From: Cystobasidiopsis lactophilus
Taxonomy: Eukaryota; Basidiomycota; Agaricostilbomycetes; Agaricostilbales; Chionosphaeraceae
Length of the DNA: 64,000 nucleotides
Direction of reading: 5' to 3'
Assembly (NCBI GenBank): GCA_001599975.1
Contig: BCIO01000001.1
Coordinates: forward strand, 1,426,001-1,490,000
Made by a program: the position numbers and the translations under genes. The first letter of the stretch is position 1. The number at the start of each line of letters is the position of its first letter. The notes beneath the pieces were generated by a model, which saw only the letters and a program-made list of their open reading frames with translations, searched no databases and was not told the DNA's origin. This document shows positions 48,808 to 60,130 of this stretch, one piece after another.

Positions 48808-50452
48808 CTAAACAGGTGGAGGCGTTGGAAGAATCGGCGTTGACTCCGGGGCAGGGTTTGGCACTGAAGTTGGGCGAGAAGGCAAAGATGGCGGTGGTGG
48901 ATTGGTGGGAGGCGTCGAAAAAGACGGAGGCGGCAGCACAGAAGTTGGAGGCGGAAGGTTGAACGGCACGAGTGGCGGAACGGGCGCTGGACCGGAAGAG
49001 GGTCCAGCTTGGGGAAGCGATGCCGGCATCGGGGAGGCAGATGGTGCTGGAGGAGGGATTGGACGAGAAAGCGTGGTGGTGACCATTGGTGGATTCGAAG
49101 GATGCGTAGAAGGAAGTTGTGGGGGAAAGGTCACAGCGCCGGCCGAGGTTGAGGCTTGAGGCTGTGGCGGCTGAGCGACGAGCAAAGAGGGTGCAATGGC
49201 GCCTGGTTGAGAAGAGGTAGATGCCCCCAGACCTGGATCGCCTCCTTGCTTGGCGGCCTGTCGGGCGGTCGGATGTGATTTGATGGCCGCCATCAAGTCC
49301 TCGTCCTCCGGACCACCTTTCACTTTAGGCTGCTTCTCTCCCTTCTCCTTCTTTTCCTTCTTCTCTTTCTTTTCCTTCTTTTTGGGCGCTGTTCCGAATA
49401 CAAAAAAGTTAGCAATGAAGGACCATTTAACAGAATACAATGCTTACGCTCGCCATCCTTGCTCTTGTCCTTCTCTTGGGCGACCTTCTTGAGCTTCTTC
49501 TCCTCTGCCTTCTTCTTTGCGGCCGCCTTGTTGGCTTTGGCTTGCTTCGCGGCGTTCAGCGCTTGCAGCGCGGCTTGGTCAATCGCACGCAGTTGCAAAA
49601 AGCTTCTCGGCGGCTCGTGAACGGGAGTTTTGAGTTCTGTAGAGCCGGCTTTGACTACCGCATCTCGTATTGAAGGCGAAGGGTTGAGCAGGCGCATTTG
49701 GATGGAGTAGGACACTGGAGTGCTGGGGCCAGCGACGGGCTGCTGGGCAAGACCTGGCGAAGGCGCCGCCTGGAAGGGCAGGACGAACGAGATGGTTAAA
49801 GATCCATCGTCCGCCTCGTCGACCTTGATTTCGTCCGGCAGCACGAAGCGCATGATCGGGTTTTCGCGAAATTCGACAGCGATCGTATTGTGCTTAGGCG
49901 GCAGGGGATTCATCGAGTAGTGCAGGGCGTTCAGATAGCGATTCAGAGCATTGTTCTCAGCGGGAGTCGCCTTGTTGGTGGCCACTTTGCGGAGGATGCT
50001 GTTCAGCATAGGGTCCTTGGCCGCCTCTTGGTTCAATTTCCCCAGCAACTCGGGCGTCAAATTCGGTATGGAGGTTGGGTTCGCAGGTGGCTTCTGCGGT
50101 GCCGTCCATTTGATGTCGAAAAGGGACGTGTCGGCGAAGATGTGCGGGCCAACCCTAAGCTGGCAGCTGCCCACGGGTGTCAGCTCGTGCGGCTCCTGCT
50201 GGATGGTGATGGCCTTGGAGGTCGACGAGAACCTCTCCAGCATACCCGTGAGCCATCTCTTGCGCGACTTTTGCAAGGCGACAAGGAGGATATCGCTGCA
50301 CAACAAAACCGGTCTCAGTGAGGGATGCGGGCACAGAAGGCGCGCAGGGACGCATACCTATCCGACAAGCTTTTCAATGGCGTGTCATCAGAGCCTTGAG
50401 GCTCAAAGGCGACAGGGATCGATTGGTCAAAGTCTGGCTTTCGGGCAGACAT
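48808..50452 (-). CDS. SWR1-complex subunit Swc3-like protein
   Basis: The start is MSARKPDFDQSIPVAFEPQG. The conserved N-terminal block SDILLVALQKSRKRWLTGML, then ERFSS, then GSCQLRVGPHIFADTSLFDI resembles fungal Swc3, which has a serially similar layout: KSR..W..GMFERF, a GPHIF-type strand, then the helical segment DPMLNSILRKVATNKATPAE. Downstream is a beta-rich part with NPIMRFVLPDEIKVDEADD, a long Lys/Ala helix (AAKQAKANKAAAKKKAEEKK) and an uninterrupted basic run around 49320-49395. The C-terminus is Pro-rich. Two introns give about 510 residues. Swc3 links to the Swr1 remodeller that loads H2A.Z. The assignment is from remembered family pattern only. Confidence 0.6.
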
Positions 50453-50702
50453 GTCGTCGCGGTGGGTCAAGCTTAGGGGATTCGCGCTCCGCTTGGCTAG
50501 TAGGGCTTGCGATTCGTCTCAAATTCTGGTTTCACCAAGCATTCAAGCAGCCTGGTGGCTAGCTCCAATCTCGCTACCGATGCCCCCATTCAGCCGAGTT
50601 CACTTTGCCTTCTGCACGCTTTGAATGCGCTTCTCTGACACCAGCCGTCTATACTCTAGCATAGCAGCTGTAAAACGTGCAAGGTAAGATTGTGGAGGGC
50701 GG

Positions 50703-51571
50703 TCAAGCTGCAAGACACCTACGAGTACCCAGGACAAAGGCCGAAACAATCCACAATGCCTGCGAATTGCTTAACAAGACGCACAGGCCTACAAGGCAGG
50801 CAGCTCACAGCCAGTGGTCCAGGAGTGTTATGACGCCGCACCATACGCGTCACGAACGCAGCGACGACGAGATGATAGAGGCCGGCGAAGATCCATGCGG
50901 CCTTGATGATTGGCCACCCGCCGGTGTAGTGGCGAACAATGGCGGCAGGCTTTGTATAAGATGGGTCCAAGAACGACGTAGGATGAGGAAGGGAGCAGTA
51001 GACCAAGAAAGCCACCATCCCCAGCGTGACCGGATACCATCGAGACCATGAATACACCGCGATGGTGGGCCGCTTAGCCTGGGCGAATACATCAGCAGGA
51101 ATCTCGAACGTGGGTGGTCTTTGCTCACCATCCCAATGGTCTCCTCGGCCTCCGTCTTCATAGCCAGAAGTCGTGGCCGCACCTCTTCGTAGCCGGCCAG
51201 CGGTGGATCGAAAGGAATCTGTAAGGGACTCAGCATACCGCAAGACACAGCAAGTAAGACTCACCTGGGTGGATTTGCGCTCTTTCCCGAGCGTGTAGCT
51301 GATGGTCATAGAAGGAGTTGAAATCGACTCCATCTTGAGGTCCGTTGCTGTTCTAATCCTTTAGCTTCGGCAGATGCTCTTGTAACAGCTGCGAAGGCCT
51401 ACCTCCAGCACATCCAGGGTCTTGTGCGAGGACATATGCGAGCAGCGTGTCCGGGTGGTTCCCCATGTAGGTCGAAAGAAAGCCCGACTTGCTGCAGCCC
51501 AACGCCGTCCTTTGAGGTGCGTTTCACCTCGCCGAGCAAATATGAACGTACGCAGCTACAGGGTCCGCCAT
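50703..51571 (-). CDS. DUF2470-domain membrane protein
   Basis: ATG 51571 gives MADPVAA, spliced to LGCSKSGFLSTYMGNHPDTL and LAYVLAQ, a DUF2470 signature (related to the C-terminal part of HugZ-type haem proteins), with a His-Pro-Asp motif. Next come STPSMTISYTLGKERKSTQ and PFDPPLAGYEEVRPRLLAMK. The second half is a membrane region with helices YPVTLGMVAFLVYCSLP and PIIKAAWIFAGLYHLVVAAF, followed by RMVRRHN. A last exon adds ALWIVSAFVLGTRRCLAA, a third helix. Five or so introns give about 225 residues. This domain-plus-helices form is known in fungi as an uncharacterised integral membrane protein. Function is unknown. Confidence 0.75.
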
Positions 51572-51740
51572 GGCTGAAGTCAAAGGGAGCAAGGCAGATG
51601 ATTTGGTCAAGACAACGGGCAAGCGCCGACGGTGGGGAGCTCAAAAGAGATAAAATTGCAAAAGGCATCGCCGGCCTGGGAGAGTGCATAGAACAGAACA
51701 GTGTAATGGTAATGATACAGTGGTGTAAGAAGGGAGAAAA

Positions 51741-54164
51741 TTATCGGAACGGAGTGATTGGGGATTGCGCTCGAGTTGGCGCGACCGAAAGGGCGTCGAC
51801 GACGTCGAACAGCCGCGGCTTGCTAGAGATCTTGATGTCGCCAAAAGCCTCAGGCTGGCTGAGTTGGATGCAGTCTCGGGAGCCAAGCACCAAGAGCTCG
51901 AAGAAGAAACCGGCGGCCGCGCGTTTCGAGGCCTAAACTCGCCAGTCAGCGCGGAATTGAAGCCAACAGCTCAAGCAAGTGCCCATACCTTGTCAGCAGC
52001 AGCGTCAAACGACATCAGGGGCGACTCTTGAGTGACTTCATCCTGCACGATCTTGGCCGCCGCCTTGGTCGTCTTGCTCCAAATGGGGCCTTTACGTGAT
52101 GGCGTGGTGGTGGTGCTTTGGGTGCCATCCCTTCCTTGCTGCTCCATGGGGTTGGGCTGCAGTCTCAAATCGTCGAAGACGGCAAGCAAGCCCTCGCCAC
52201 GCGCCATAGTGTCCTCGTCCAAGAACGACTTGGTGGGGGAGAGCTGGGTGGCGTTGCCGCGCTTCTCGGAGTAAGAGCTGAAGACGGACGCGCCGCGGTC
52301 GCCTCGGGCCAAGTCCTCTTGCTCGAGGTCGAAGCGGAAGCCATCACCGGGCGAAAAGTTGTCGTCGCCTCCGCCACCCATGTCAAAGCCATCCAAGCCG
52401 CCGCTCAGGTCCATCCCTTCGGACATCGGCAGCCGCTCCTCGCGACGGCCCATTTCCACCTGAGGGGAAGTCGACGCATGACGGGGTCGCTTGCTGGCGT
52501 TTTCTTTGTCGGACGCATTGCCATTCTGCAGACGCTTGCGCCGGGCCTCAGCCGACGGAACCTTGAAGAGGGACTGGAGCTCGGGCGCCAGATCTGCGGG
52601 ACCGGCCAGCAGGAAGTTCTTGGACGCGTCCAAGCGAGGGAGGTAGTGCGCCGTCGGGTTCGCGTTGATCTCGAGCAGGCGGAGGTGGAAGCGGGAGGCC
52701 GGCAAGTATTTTGGTGGCGAGATCAGGCCTTGCTTCAGCCTCTCTTCATAGCCTTCTTTGGTGGACCGAGTGATGAGCGCGGCCTCGGTGGCAATACCAG
52801 CACCAGAGCCAGTGCGGGCAACTTTGCGAGGCGAAGCTTCCAATTCGGTGACGGAATCGATGATCTGCGTGGTGGGCTTCTTGGGTCGCTTCTTGCGAGG
52901 AGCCACCTCTTTGTCTGCCGCGTCAGCCACTCGCTTGCCAGTGCGAGGTGTGATTTCGGGTTCGGCGGCTGGCTGGCTCTCCGCTTCTGATGGAGCTGGC
53001 CGTGGTGTGATCGGATCCAAGCCGGGTGTTGCCCCTCGAGGTGGAGCTGTGCGAAGGGAATTAATTAAGCCCAAACCTCACAGAAGAGGTCAAAGGGAAC
53101 ACAACGCACTGAGCTGGCCATCTATCGGCCCTTGGTCCATATTGTCAAAGTCGAGCCCCAGATCCAGGTCGCCGGACTCATTCATTTGGGCCAGCACATC
53201 CGGTTCAAAGCCAAAGTCCAGAGCACCTCCGGCGTCTGACCGCCGCGTGAAGTCGTCCACATCGCCTCCGCCAAAGTCGGCGAACGGGTCCAAGACGGAC
53301 GACTGCCTGGCGCTCTTGCGAGCCGAGCTGTTGGCCGCCTCTCGCCCCAATTCCACGCTCATATCATCGTCATCGCCCGGAGCCGGCGACCGCTTGCGCT
53401 TGCCTGGCGAAGTCTTCTTGGGCGCCACCTCGTCCAGGCCATCGTTCAGGTCCAGGTCGAGCTCGAACGACTCGCCGCCAAAATGCTGGCTATCAAGGCC
53501 GCCCATGTCCATATCAAAGTTGAGGTATGAGTCCTGGCCGTATTCAAAGTCGTTGTCCGGCAAGGTGATGTCGGCGTTGGCCGCGGTGGTGGACTTGCGA
53601 GGCTTGCTGGACGTGGACGGGATCGGGATATTGGACACTTGGTCGCCAAAGTTCCTGTGTGATACCGGCTTCAAAACCTGCCCTGTGTGCGTAAATGGGG
53701 AAGAGCGCCAAACACACCAGTCTTGATAGCCCAAGTCGCCAAACATGAAATCGAACTCGTTGGCGTTGTCCTGCCTGGTGACGGCGCCTGCACCACCGTG
53801 CTCTTGCTCGACCGTCATATCCACGGCAGCGGGCCGGAAGGCCATCTTGACCTTGGACAAGGTGTCCGTGCAGTCGTCCATCAAATATTTCGCCTTTCGG
53901 GAGTAGATGCGGGCCACGCCCAGGAGCAGCTGGCCGCTCAGCCGGAGGGCCATGGGCACCATCTCCACGTTGACGATGGCCTCGACCGACTTGGGGATGG
54001 AGGCCTGCAGAAGGGCGGCCTTGGTGAGCTTGCGCTCGAGATGCGCCGCCAGCCAGACCCGCGCCAAGGGGCCCTTCTTGGACAGGATCACATCGCTGTG
54101 CGTGTTGGTTTAGCATATAGAGGTTCTGTGAGGCAGCAAACTGGACCCACTTTATAGACGCCAT
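51741..54164 (-). CDS. rad21: Mitotic cohesin kleisin Rad21/Scc1
   Basis: This kleisin closes the Smc1-Smc3 ring. The N-terminal block LSKKGPLARVWLAAHLERKL, then SVEAIVNVEMVPMALRLSGQ, LLLGVARIYSRKAKYLMDD is the Smc3-binding domain. An acidic central region has GGLDSQHFGGESFELDLDL. The C-terminal winged helix is split by an intron: SPLMSFDAAADK, then GFFFELLVLGSRDCIQLSQP and SSKPRLFDVVDALS. Two separase-like sites are visible, SVELGR at 53342-53359 and VEMGRR at 52442-52459. The start is odd: the canonical MFYSE is absent, and splicing from ATG 54164 gives MASIN before DVILSKK. The length is about 735 residues. KRP/KKRP-rich patches suggest nuclear location. Confidence 0.93.
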
Positions 54165-54247
54165 CGTCGAGAGCGGAGGACCTTGTGATCGCTCGGGCAA
54201 GGCACTGCTCGCTTCCTCGTCCGCAAACAGCCAGCCTCGAGACTCGG

Positions 54248-55388
54248 ATGCCGTTCAAATGGTTAACACTCCAAGACGTGGAGATCCCTTGCACGCCGCA
54301 CTCGGAGGACTTTGACAAATGGTTCGTCCTCGTCACCGAGGCTGTCCACTCCGAGCATCAACTCAAGGTCGTCACCAGGGTGGCCGAAGTCTTCGCAGAG
54401 GCCGAGACTCTGTTGGAGCTGTCTAGAAACCCGACGTCTGGCTGGTCCATGTCGTCCAAGCTGTACGAGGGCAAGACGGTCCAGGGCTTCGAGCTCAAGC
54501 AACCAAACATGGATCGGGCCTGGCATGGCCGGCTCTCCTTCCACGAAACGGACTACGAGAAGTTCAAGGCGTTTTCGTACCATGAGCATGTCAAGAGTGA
54601 GCTGCCCGTCTTCCTTGCCAGACTGTCCCATTTCTAAATTTGGGCTGCTTAATTAATTGCAGACGAGGTGGGCTCCCTGCCGACTCATGTCTCAACATCC
54701 CTGGATGCTGATGCTTATCTGGTGCTGAACCCACAGGAAGAATATGTGCCGTCCCTACAAGCAGTGGAACTCAAGTCCATCGTGAAGCACAAGGTGGCTG
54801 AGCACTGGGTTAACTCCTACAAGCTGCCGCCCCCAACCAACAACCGCGACTTTTCGATCCTGTTATTACAAAAAGAAGATGAGGCAACAACTGAAGCCCC
54901 TTCTGCGACCACTGGTGACAGTCTGAGCCCAGTAGACGACTCTGAGCATTCCTATCCTCCCTCGCCGAGCCGGACCAGCTTCGCCCTCTCGAAAGGAAGA
55001 AGCTACCTTATTGTTCAGCTTCCGTATGAGGCAGAGAAGCAGAAGGGGTGGACTCGGGGCTCCGTGAGTCCCATTTGACGATTGCTCCTTTTAAAGCCGC
55101 CGCTTAACAATCTTCAACGCCAGTACCTGTCGGTCGAACACGTAATTGAGACGACCAAAGACGGCAAGACGGTGCTAGAATGGCGCATGCTGACTCAGTC
55201 AAGTAAGAGCGCTTGCCCGATGCGCAATACTCGGCTTTATTGACCTCCCTACAGATCCCAAGGGCTACATCCCCAGGTTTTTGGCCGAATCCATGATGAC
55301 CTCTACTATTGTCCAAGATGTGGCTTTCTATCTAAAGTGGCTCGAAGAGAAGAAGGGTGCCACCTGCACCACCCTCCCCTTCGCCTAA
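54248..55388 (+). CDS. DUF3074 (START-like) protein
   Basis: ATG 54248 gives MPFKWLTLQDVEIPCTPHSE; an in-frame upstream ATG at 54185 would add 21 residues of less typical sequence. The core AWHGRLSFHETDYEKFKAFS YHEH resembles the DUF3074 fungal START-like lipid-binding fold, with W.R.S.H..YE.F pattern. Next come EYVPSLQAVELKSIVKHKVA, an acidic/Ser linker (EATTEAPSATTGDSLSPVDD), GRSYLIVQLPYEAEKQKGW and YLSVEHVIETTKDGKTVLEW, then PKGYIPRFLAESMMTSTIV as the C-terminal helix. Four exons give roughly 320 residues. It may bind a lipid; no ligand can be inferred. It is divergent from rad21, with 83 bases between starts, a likely shared promoter. Confidence 0.7.
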
Positions 55389-55612
55389 TTCGCCCGCATC
55401 CACCCAGTCGTTCCTCCTTGCCACCCCACACCGAGCTCTCAATAGAAGCGCTAAACCGTTCCTGTGTCAATACCTTGCACCCGTAAAAACCTTTGGTCTT
55501 ACTCCCGCACTCGATGCATGGACTCGTACTCTTTCCTGCAGCCTGTAGACAAACTCTCCCTGTCCTTAATTTAAACACGTTTTCCCTTGTGATCCAGATT
55601 GGCTTTTCGCTT

Positions 55613-58208
55613 TCATTGCATTGCAGGCATCCCATTGGCCATCGCGCCTGCAGCTCCCGCCGCTTTCCGCCGCCGCGTTTTCGGATTCGACAGGTTGGAG
55701 GTGACGCTGCCCGTTTCCGACGCGGCGAAGCTGTTGCGACGCCCGCCGACCTGAGGAAAGACTGGCCCTGAGGGGACTCGATCCACGACGCTCGGGTGAG
55801 GTGAGAGAGCCGGGCTGAGGGTGCGGTAGGAAGCCGCCGGCTGGGAGTAGAGGCTGCGAGCTGACTCCAAGGGTGATCTTGACGGTGCCGCAATGGGTTG
55901 CTTAGTTGCCGCCGCGGGTTTTGAACTGGACAAGCTGAGGATGGCCCAGCCTTCTTCGACCAGCCGCTTCAAGCTCCATAAGTAGCTCAAGCCAAAGACG
56001 CCGGCACTGAGCAGAACGTTGGCCACCACAAAGAGGTCCGGCAAGTGGGATGGCGGCCGAGAGAGCAGGTCCAAAGCGTGAACGGCGAAGATGCCAACGT
56101 AAGATAGCTATGCCGTGTCGGCGTATGGCATTAGTAAAAGGTCTTGAGGTCAGCTTGAAAACGCACCAGACTGAGATTTTTGATAAAAGAAGACGGGAGC
56201 TTGCGCGGGTCGTAGCCGAGCGAAAAGTTCCACAGGAAGGTGAGCACGAGGTATTGGAGGCCCAGCCCGTCTTTCTTCAGCAGGGGCCACATGCTGTGCG
56301 ATAGACAATCACTACGTTAGCACGATGGAAAAAAGAGCGGGAGGACGAGTCCATTACGCACCTGAACACAGCAACATTGTTGACCAGCATGCCCCACTCC
56401 CAATCTCCGCTGCCCGGTTCCTTGTCGGCCATCAACAGCGTCAAAGGCAATAGAGGCAGCAAGATGCTCTTCTCGTGCACTTGGAAGGAGAACAAAAAGA
56501 AGCCCATCGAGCACGAAAAGAGCGCCAAGAGCAATAGGCGCAGGGTCGGCGGCATGGCTCTTGGGTCCGAGGCCGGTTTAAGGTGGCTGGTGGAGTAGCT
56601 CAAGTAGAGAAGAATGGCCATGGCCGGCAAGATGGAGAGGAAGGTGGCGCCGAGGGCGATTTTGGCGAGGGTGGAGATGGTGGCCAGCTTGCGGAGCTTG
56701 ACGGCCACGTTCAAAGCGCACCAGACGTTGGCCACTTTGTCTTCGAACAAACCACGGGCAAACGGGAAGATGCGATGGATGGCTTGGGCGAGCTGGTCGA
56801 GGGGAAACAGGAAGGGAAAGAAGAAGAGCAGGAAGGTGGTGAGTGTCACAAAGGAGATGGAGATAAAGTGGTTCAGGCCGTCCGACACGCCGAGCCAGAT
56901 ACATTTTCCGAGCAGATAAGCGAATCTGTATTGGGCATATTGCTTTCAGCGCTGGCCTTCCTCGCAAAATAGGCAGTTGTGGACCTTACATTGCGGGGGC
57001 GTAATACAAAGCCATCTGCTTGAAGCATAGGGATGCGACAAAGAAGATACAGCCCAGGAGATCTTGGTTGATTTGGAAGCATGCGACGGCAAGCAAGGTG
57101 AAGCCCAGCATGACCGTGTTGTACCTGATGAGAGACCGATTGAGATGCAATTCCAGGCAGGGATAGACAGTGCGAGCTCACTGAAAGTGGCCACTGTCAA
57201 TGAGAATTGTGGCAGGCTGTAAGAGAATCAAGAAAACCGCAATGGCCTGGGCCACACTGTGAGTGCCAAATAAATCGAGGGTGGAGGCAAACTGGACGCA
57301 CCTTTGATCTCGCGTTCCTCTTGCTGTTCGCTCGGCCCCGGTTGAAGTTGACCTTCGCCCAGAACAAGACGGCGGGAAACCACTGCAGCAGCTCGGTGAC
57401 CAAGACGGAGCTCCGCATCCACACCTTCACAACGGCCTCCTCCGCCACTTGCGGCCCATTTGCAGCTCCCCTGAGCGCCACCACGCTGTCCGCTCGTAGT
57501 AATCGCATGATCTGGGCCATTGCTAGCGAGTGGTAGGCGGTCAATGGCTGTTCAAAATTCCGCCTTGAATACCCCGCGCGACTGCAGGATCAAAGCTGTA
57601 AAGCAACGCACCGGATAGTCCAAGCCCCAATGCTCCAGGTCGTAATAGTACCATTCTGACACGGGCTTGTGCAGCGTGAGGGAGAGCCAGTGCCGCTGGG
57701 CTTCGAGGTCGCCAAACAGCGGCGGGTTGCCTTGGCCCGAGTAGCCGCCCAGGCCTACGGCCGACTTGATGACGACGGCGAAGAGCACAAATGCAGGCAG
57801 TAGGCGGGGCTCGAGGCCAAGCCGCCTGGCCAAGCGGCACACGTCCTTGAGCACCGAGCTGTTGCTGCTGCTGTTGCCCGCCCCGGTTTGTTGTTTGGCC
57901 TTGCGCGATCGATGGGCGAAGCTGGCGGTGGACGAGGTGACGGATTCCACGTCGGAGAACATGTCCGTGTTGGCAGCGGACACAGACCGAGGCAGGTGCG
58001 CGCCGTGCGAGGCGGAGGTCGAGCCGCCTGCGTTGGACGCCTCGTAGTCCGCCCTGGTCAACAGCAGGGAGAGGGGCCGCATGGGCTTGGGCTGGCGGAT
58101 TGTAGCATCGTCCATCTGTCCATCACCCTTGCCAACGCCGCTCAAAACAGTCACACTCGCAGGCCGCTGCTTGCGCTTTCGTCGTTCGTGCAGGGAGGGA
58201 GAGGCCAT
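55613..58208 (-). CDS. ALG6: Dol-P-Glc:Man9GlcNAc2-PP-Dol alpha-1,3-glucosyltransferase
   Basis: This ER multi-pass GT57 enzyme adds the first glucose to the N-glycan precursor. The start is MASPSLHERRKRKQRPASVT, and about 140 cytosolic Ser-rich residues precede the first helix. The hallmark lumenal block is GYSGQGNPPLFGDLEAQRHW, then SEWYYYDLEHWGLDYPPLTA, with the catalytic acid region. Downstream helices include ILIDSGHFQYNTVMLGFTLL, CIFFVASLCFKQMALYYAPA and CSMGFFLFSFQVHEKSILLP, all family blocks. The C-terminus extends about 110 residues past the last helix (YLWSLKRLVEEGWAILSL onward, ending with basic KTRRRK). Both ends are longer than in the yeast and human proteins. About eight introns are present. 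Confidence 0.93.
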
Positions 58209-58263
58209 CTCTACTTTTTGGGCGTGTGCGCGCTTCGCCCCGTATGGTTCTGCGGGTGGACGT

Positions 58264-58927
58264 CTAAAGCAAGCCAAGTTTGCCCACTCTGTCCTTTGCG
58301 ATCAGCCAGATGTCGCCCAGCGCACGGTCCAGCTCCTCCTGAAATCTCGCATCCGTCGCCTGCACCGGCTCTTGCACGCCATCCCCTCCCAACTTCACTT
58401 CCATCTCGTGGGCAATCTCAGCTCTACTCCGCCCTGTTCCCAGAAGAGCATTCAGAATCAGCGATTGATCGGAAGCCAAAGGTAACAACTGACCCTTGAC
58501 GAAAGTGATGTACCGAAGCCCAGGGAACACCCTCTCGTACTCCATGTTCAACCTCTGCCAAAGCAAAGCAATCAGGATTTGAATCAGTACGCAACGAGAT
58601 AGCACCCACTTGGAGGTCGGCTAAGACTTCTGGCGGCGTCGCCTTGGACGCTTGCTCGCTGGCGGACAGCTTGGACAGGCCAGTCACTTCGCCAATCCTC
58701 GGGTGGCCAGCAATGAAAGCTATTCTCTGCGCCGGCTGCCAGCCACCCACGCAGCCCGCAGACAGGTCAATCAACGTGTTGTAGGAATAAATCGACGATT
58801 GAAGTTGGGTCATTTGCGGGACCAGCACGTCGAGTAGGACGGCAGTAGGCTCAAACAGCAGAGACAGGGCTTCACATAGGGCTACAGGGGAGGACTGTAT
58901 GGCTTCGAGGGACGGCAAGTCCGTCAT
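58264..58927 (-). CDS. URAD: OHCU decarboxylase (uric acid degradation)
   Basis: The enzyme decarboxylates 2-oxo-4-hydroxy-4-carboxy-5-ureidoimidazoline to S-allantoin, the third step of the uricase pathway. ATG 58927 gives MTDLPSLEAIQSSPVALCEA. The family block is RIAFIAGHPRIGEVTGLSK with the catalytic His, then LSASEQASKATPPEVLADLQ, and across an intron RLNMEYERVFPGLRYITFV with KGQ. The C-terminal helix DRALGDIWLIAKDRVGKLG closes the protein at about 200 residues. The final basic position, often Arg in VNGR, reads K-G-Q here. It is one of a tail-to-head row of minus-strand genes and does not sit beside other purine-catabolism genes. Confidence 0.88.
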
Positions 58928-59102
58928 GTCCTGGCTTGAGTTGGTCGGTGACGAAAGACCCAATTGCTGATAAGATGATCGCCCGAGATCCTGCGGCCAA
59001 CGTGGCCTCCAGCACCCATTAGCATAATCTGCGCTGTACAAACAAAGCCATTCTACAAACATCGAACAGGATCGAGCTCGAGATCTTTCAAGATCAGCCC
59101 TT

Positions 59103-60130
59103 TCACGAAGCTCCCAAAACCCCGAACGCATCCGCCGTGCAAGTCAGCACTCCCAACAGAATCTGAGCGCCTAGCGTCACAGCGAGCGCTGAGGGACTCT
59201 TGAGCCACCGCTCCAGCAGCGGGGCAAGGCGGAATCCCTTCCATACAACTTGAGAAACCAAGAAGTGGACCAAGTTGCTGAGGAGGGAGCCGAGAATGGC
59301 CGCAGAAAGGCTTCTAGTGACAGCGGGAACAGATTGGGTCGCGGTGATGCATACAACGACGTTGAAAGCCGTCCAGGTGTAGGCGACAGTCACCCCGGCG
59401 TTGAGCCAAAGAATTGGGTTGCGCGGCCGGAAATGCAACCAGCGCCCAATGTCGATGAGCAAGATGACAGACACCAAGGCTAAAGCCAAGGCATGCAAGG
59501 TGACCGCGGTCGCCTCGGACAGCGGGACACGAGCAACTAGAATCGCTAGACCCGCTCGACGCGTGAGCTTAAACTCCACAGCTAGCTGACAGATGGCTCA
59601 CATTGGAGGACAACAAATGCCACAAGCGGGCAAATGTGACCAATAAACTTCATCATCGATGGGCCCCAAGCTGGCGTATCGTTACCGACGAACGCCACCA
59701 CCCGACCACAGATCGAGATTGAGTAGGCCACCGTCAGCACTTTTGAGTCCGAGGTGGAGGGAGAGAAGTTGACTCGGAGCAGGTACATGACCCAAATTTG
59801 GTTGAAGATCCCGTTCAGGTCGGCGACAGAGCGCAGATGTTGCTGCTCTTCCTCCAGCCGGAGAGCGTAGTCAGTAGCCGCCATGAACACTTGCTGGGCG
59901 GTCGGCGGACGCTCTCCAGTAGCTTCTTCGTCGCCTGGCTGCGCGAGTCGCTCTTGGCCAGGCTCTGGCGCCGCTTCTTCGCCGCTTGGTCCTGCAGGTT
60001 CGACCAGTTCGGGCGCGGTGCTGTCCTCTGACCCGGACAGGCCGGTCGCTTCAGCCACTATCTCAGCGAGACTGGAGTCCATGCCAGATGGTTGTCCATA
60101 TGAAGAGAGAGCGAAGCTAACCCGGCGCAT
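59103..60130 (-). CDS. Uncharacterised multi-pass membrane protein
   Basis: Start ATG 60130 (MRRVSFALSSYGQPSG) or the in-frame ATG 60082 (MDSSLAEIVAEATGL) leads into an acidic Pro/Glu-rich region. A soluble helix (AQQVFMAATDYALRLEEEQQ) follows, then several hydrophobic helices: VLTVAYSISICGRVVAFVG, MMKFIGHICPLVAFVVL, VTLHALALALVSVILLIDIG, LNAGVTVAYTWTAFNVVVCI, ILGSLLSNLVHFLVSQVVW and ALAVTLGAQILLGVLT. The frame passes from the second helix to the EFKLTRRAGLAILV segment only through a short intron, best read as 59582-59601 (20 nt) or slightly longer (29 or 38 nt). A break there would be the alternative. I do not recognise the family. Confidence 0.6.

Noticed and set aside
59103-60130. Two separate membrane-protein genes instead of one
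   Set aside because: The second half has no ATG at its start, and a short in-frame intron joins the helices smoothly, so one gene is the simpler reading.
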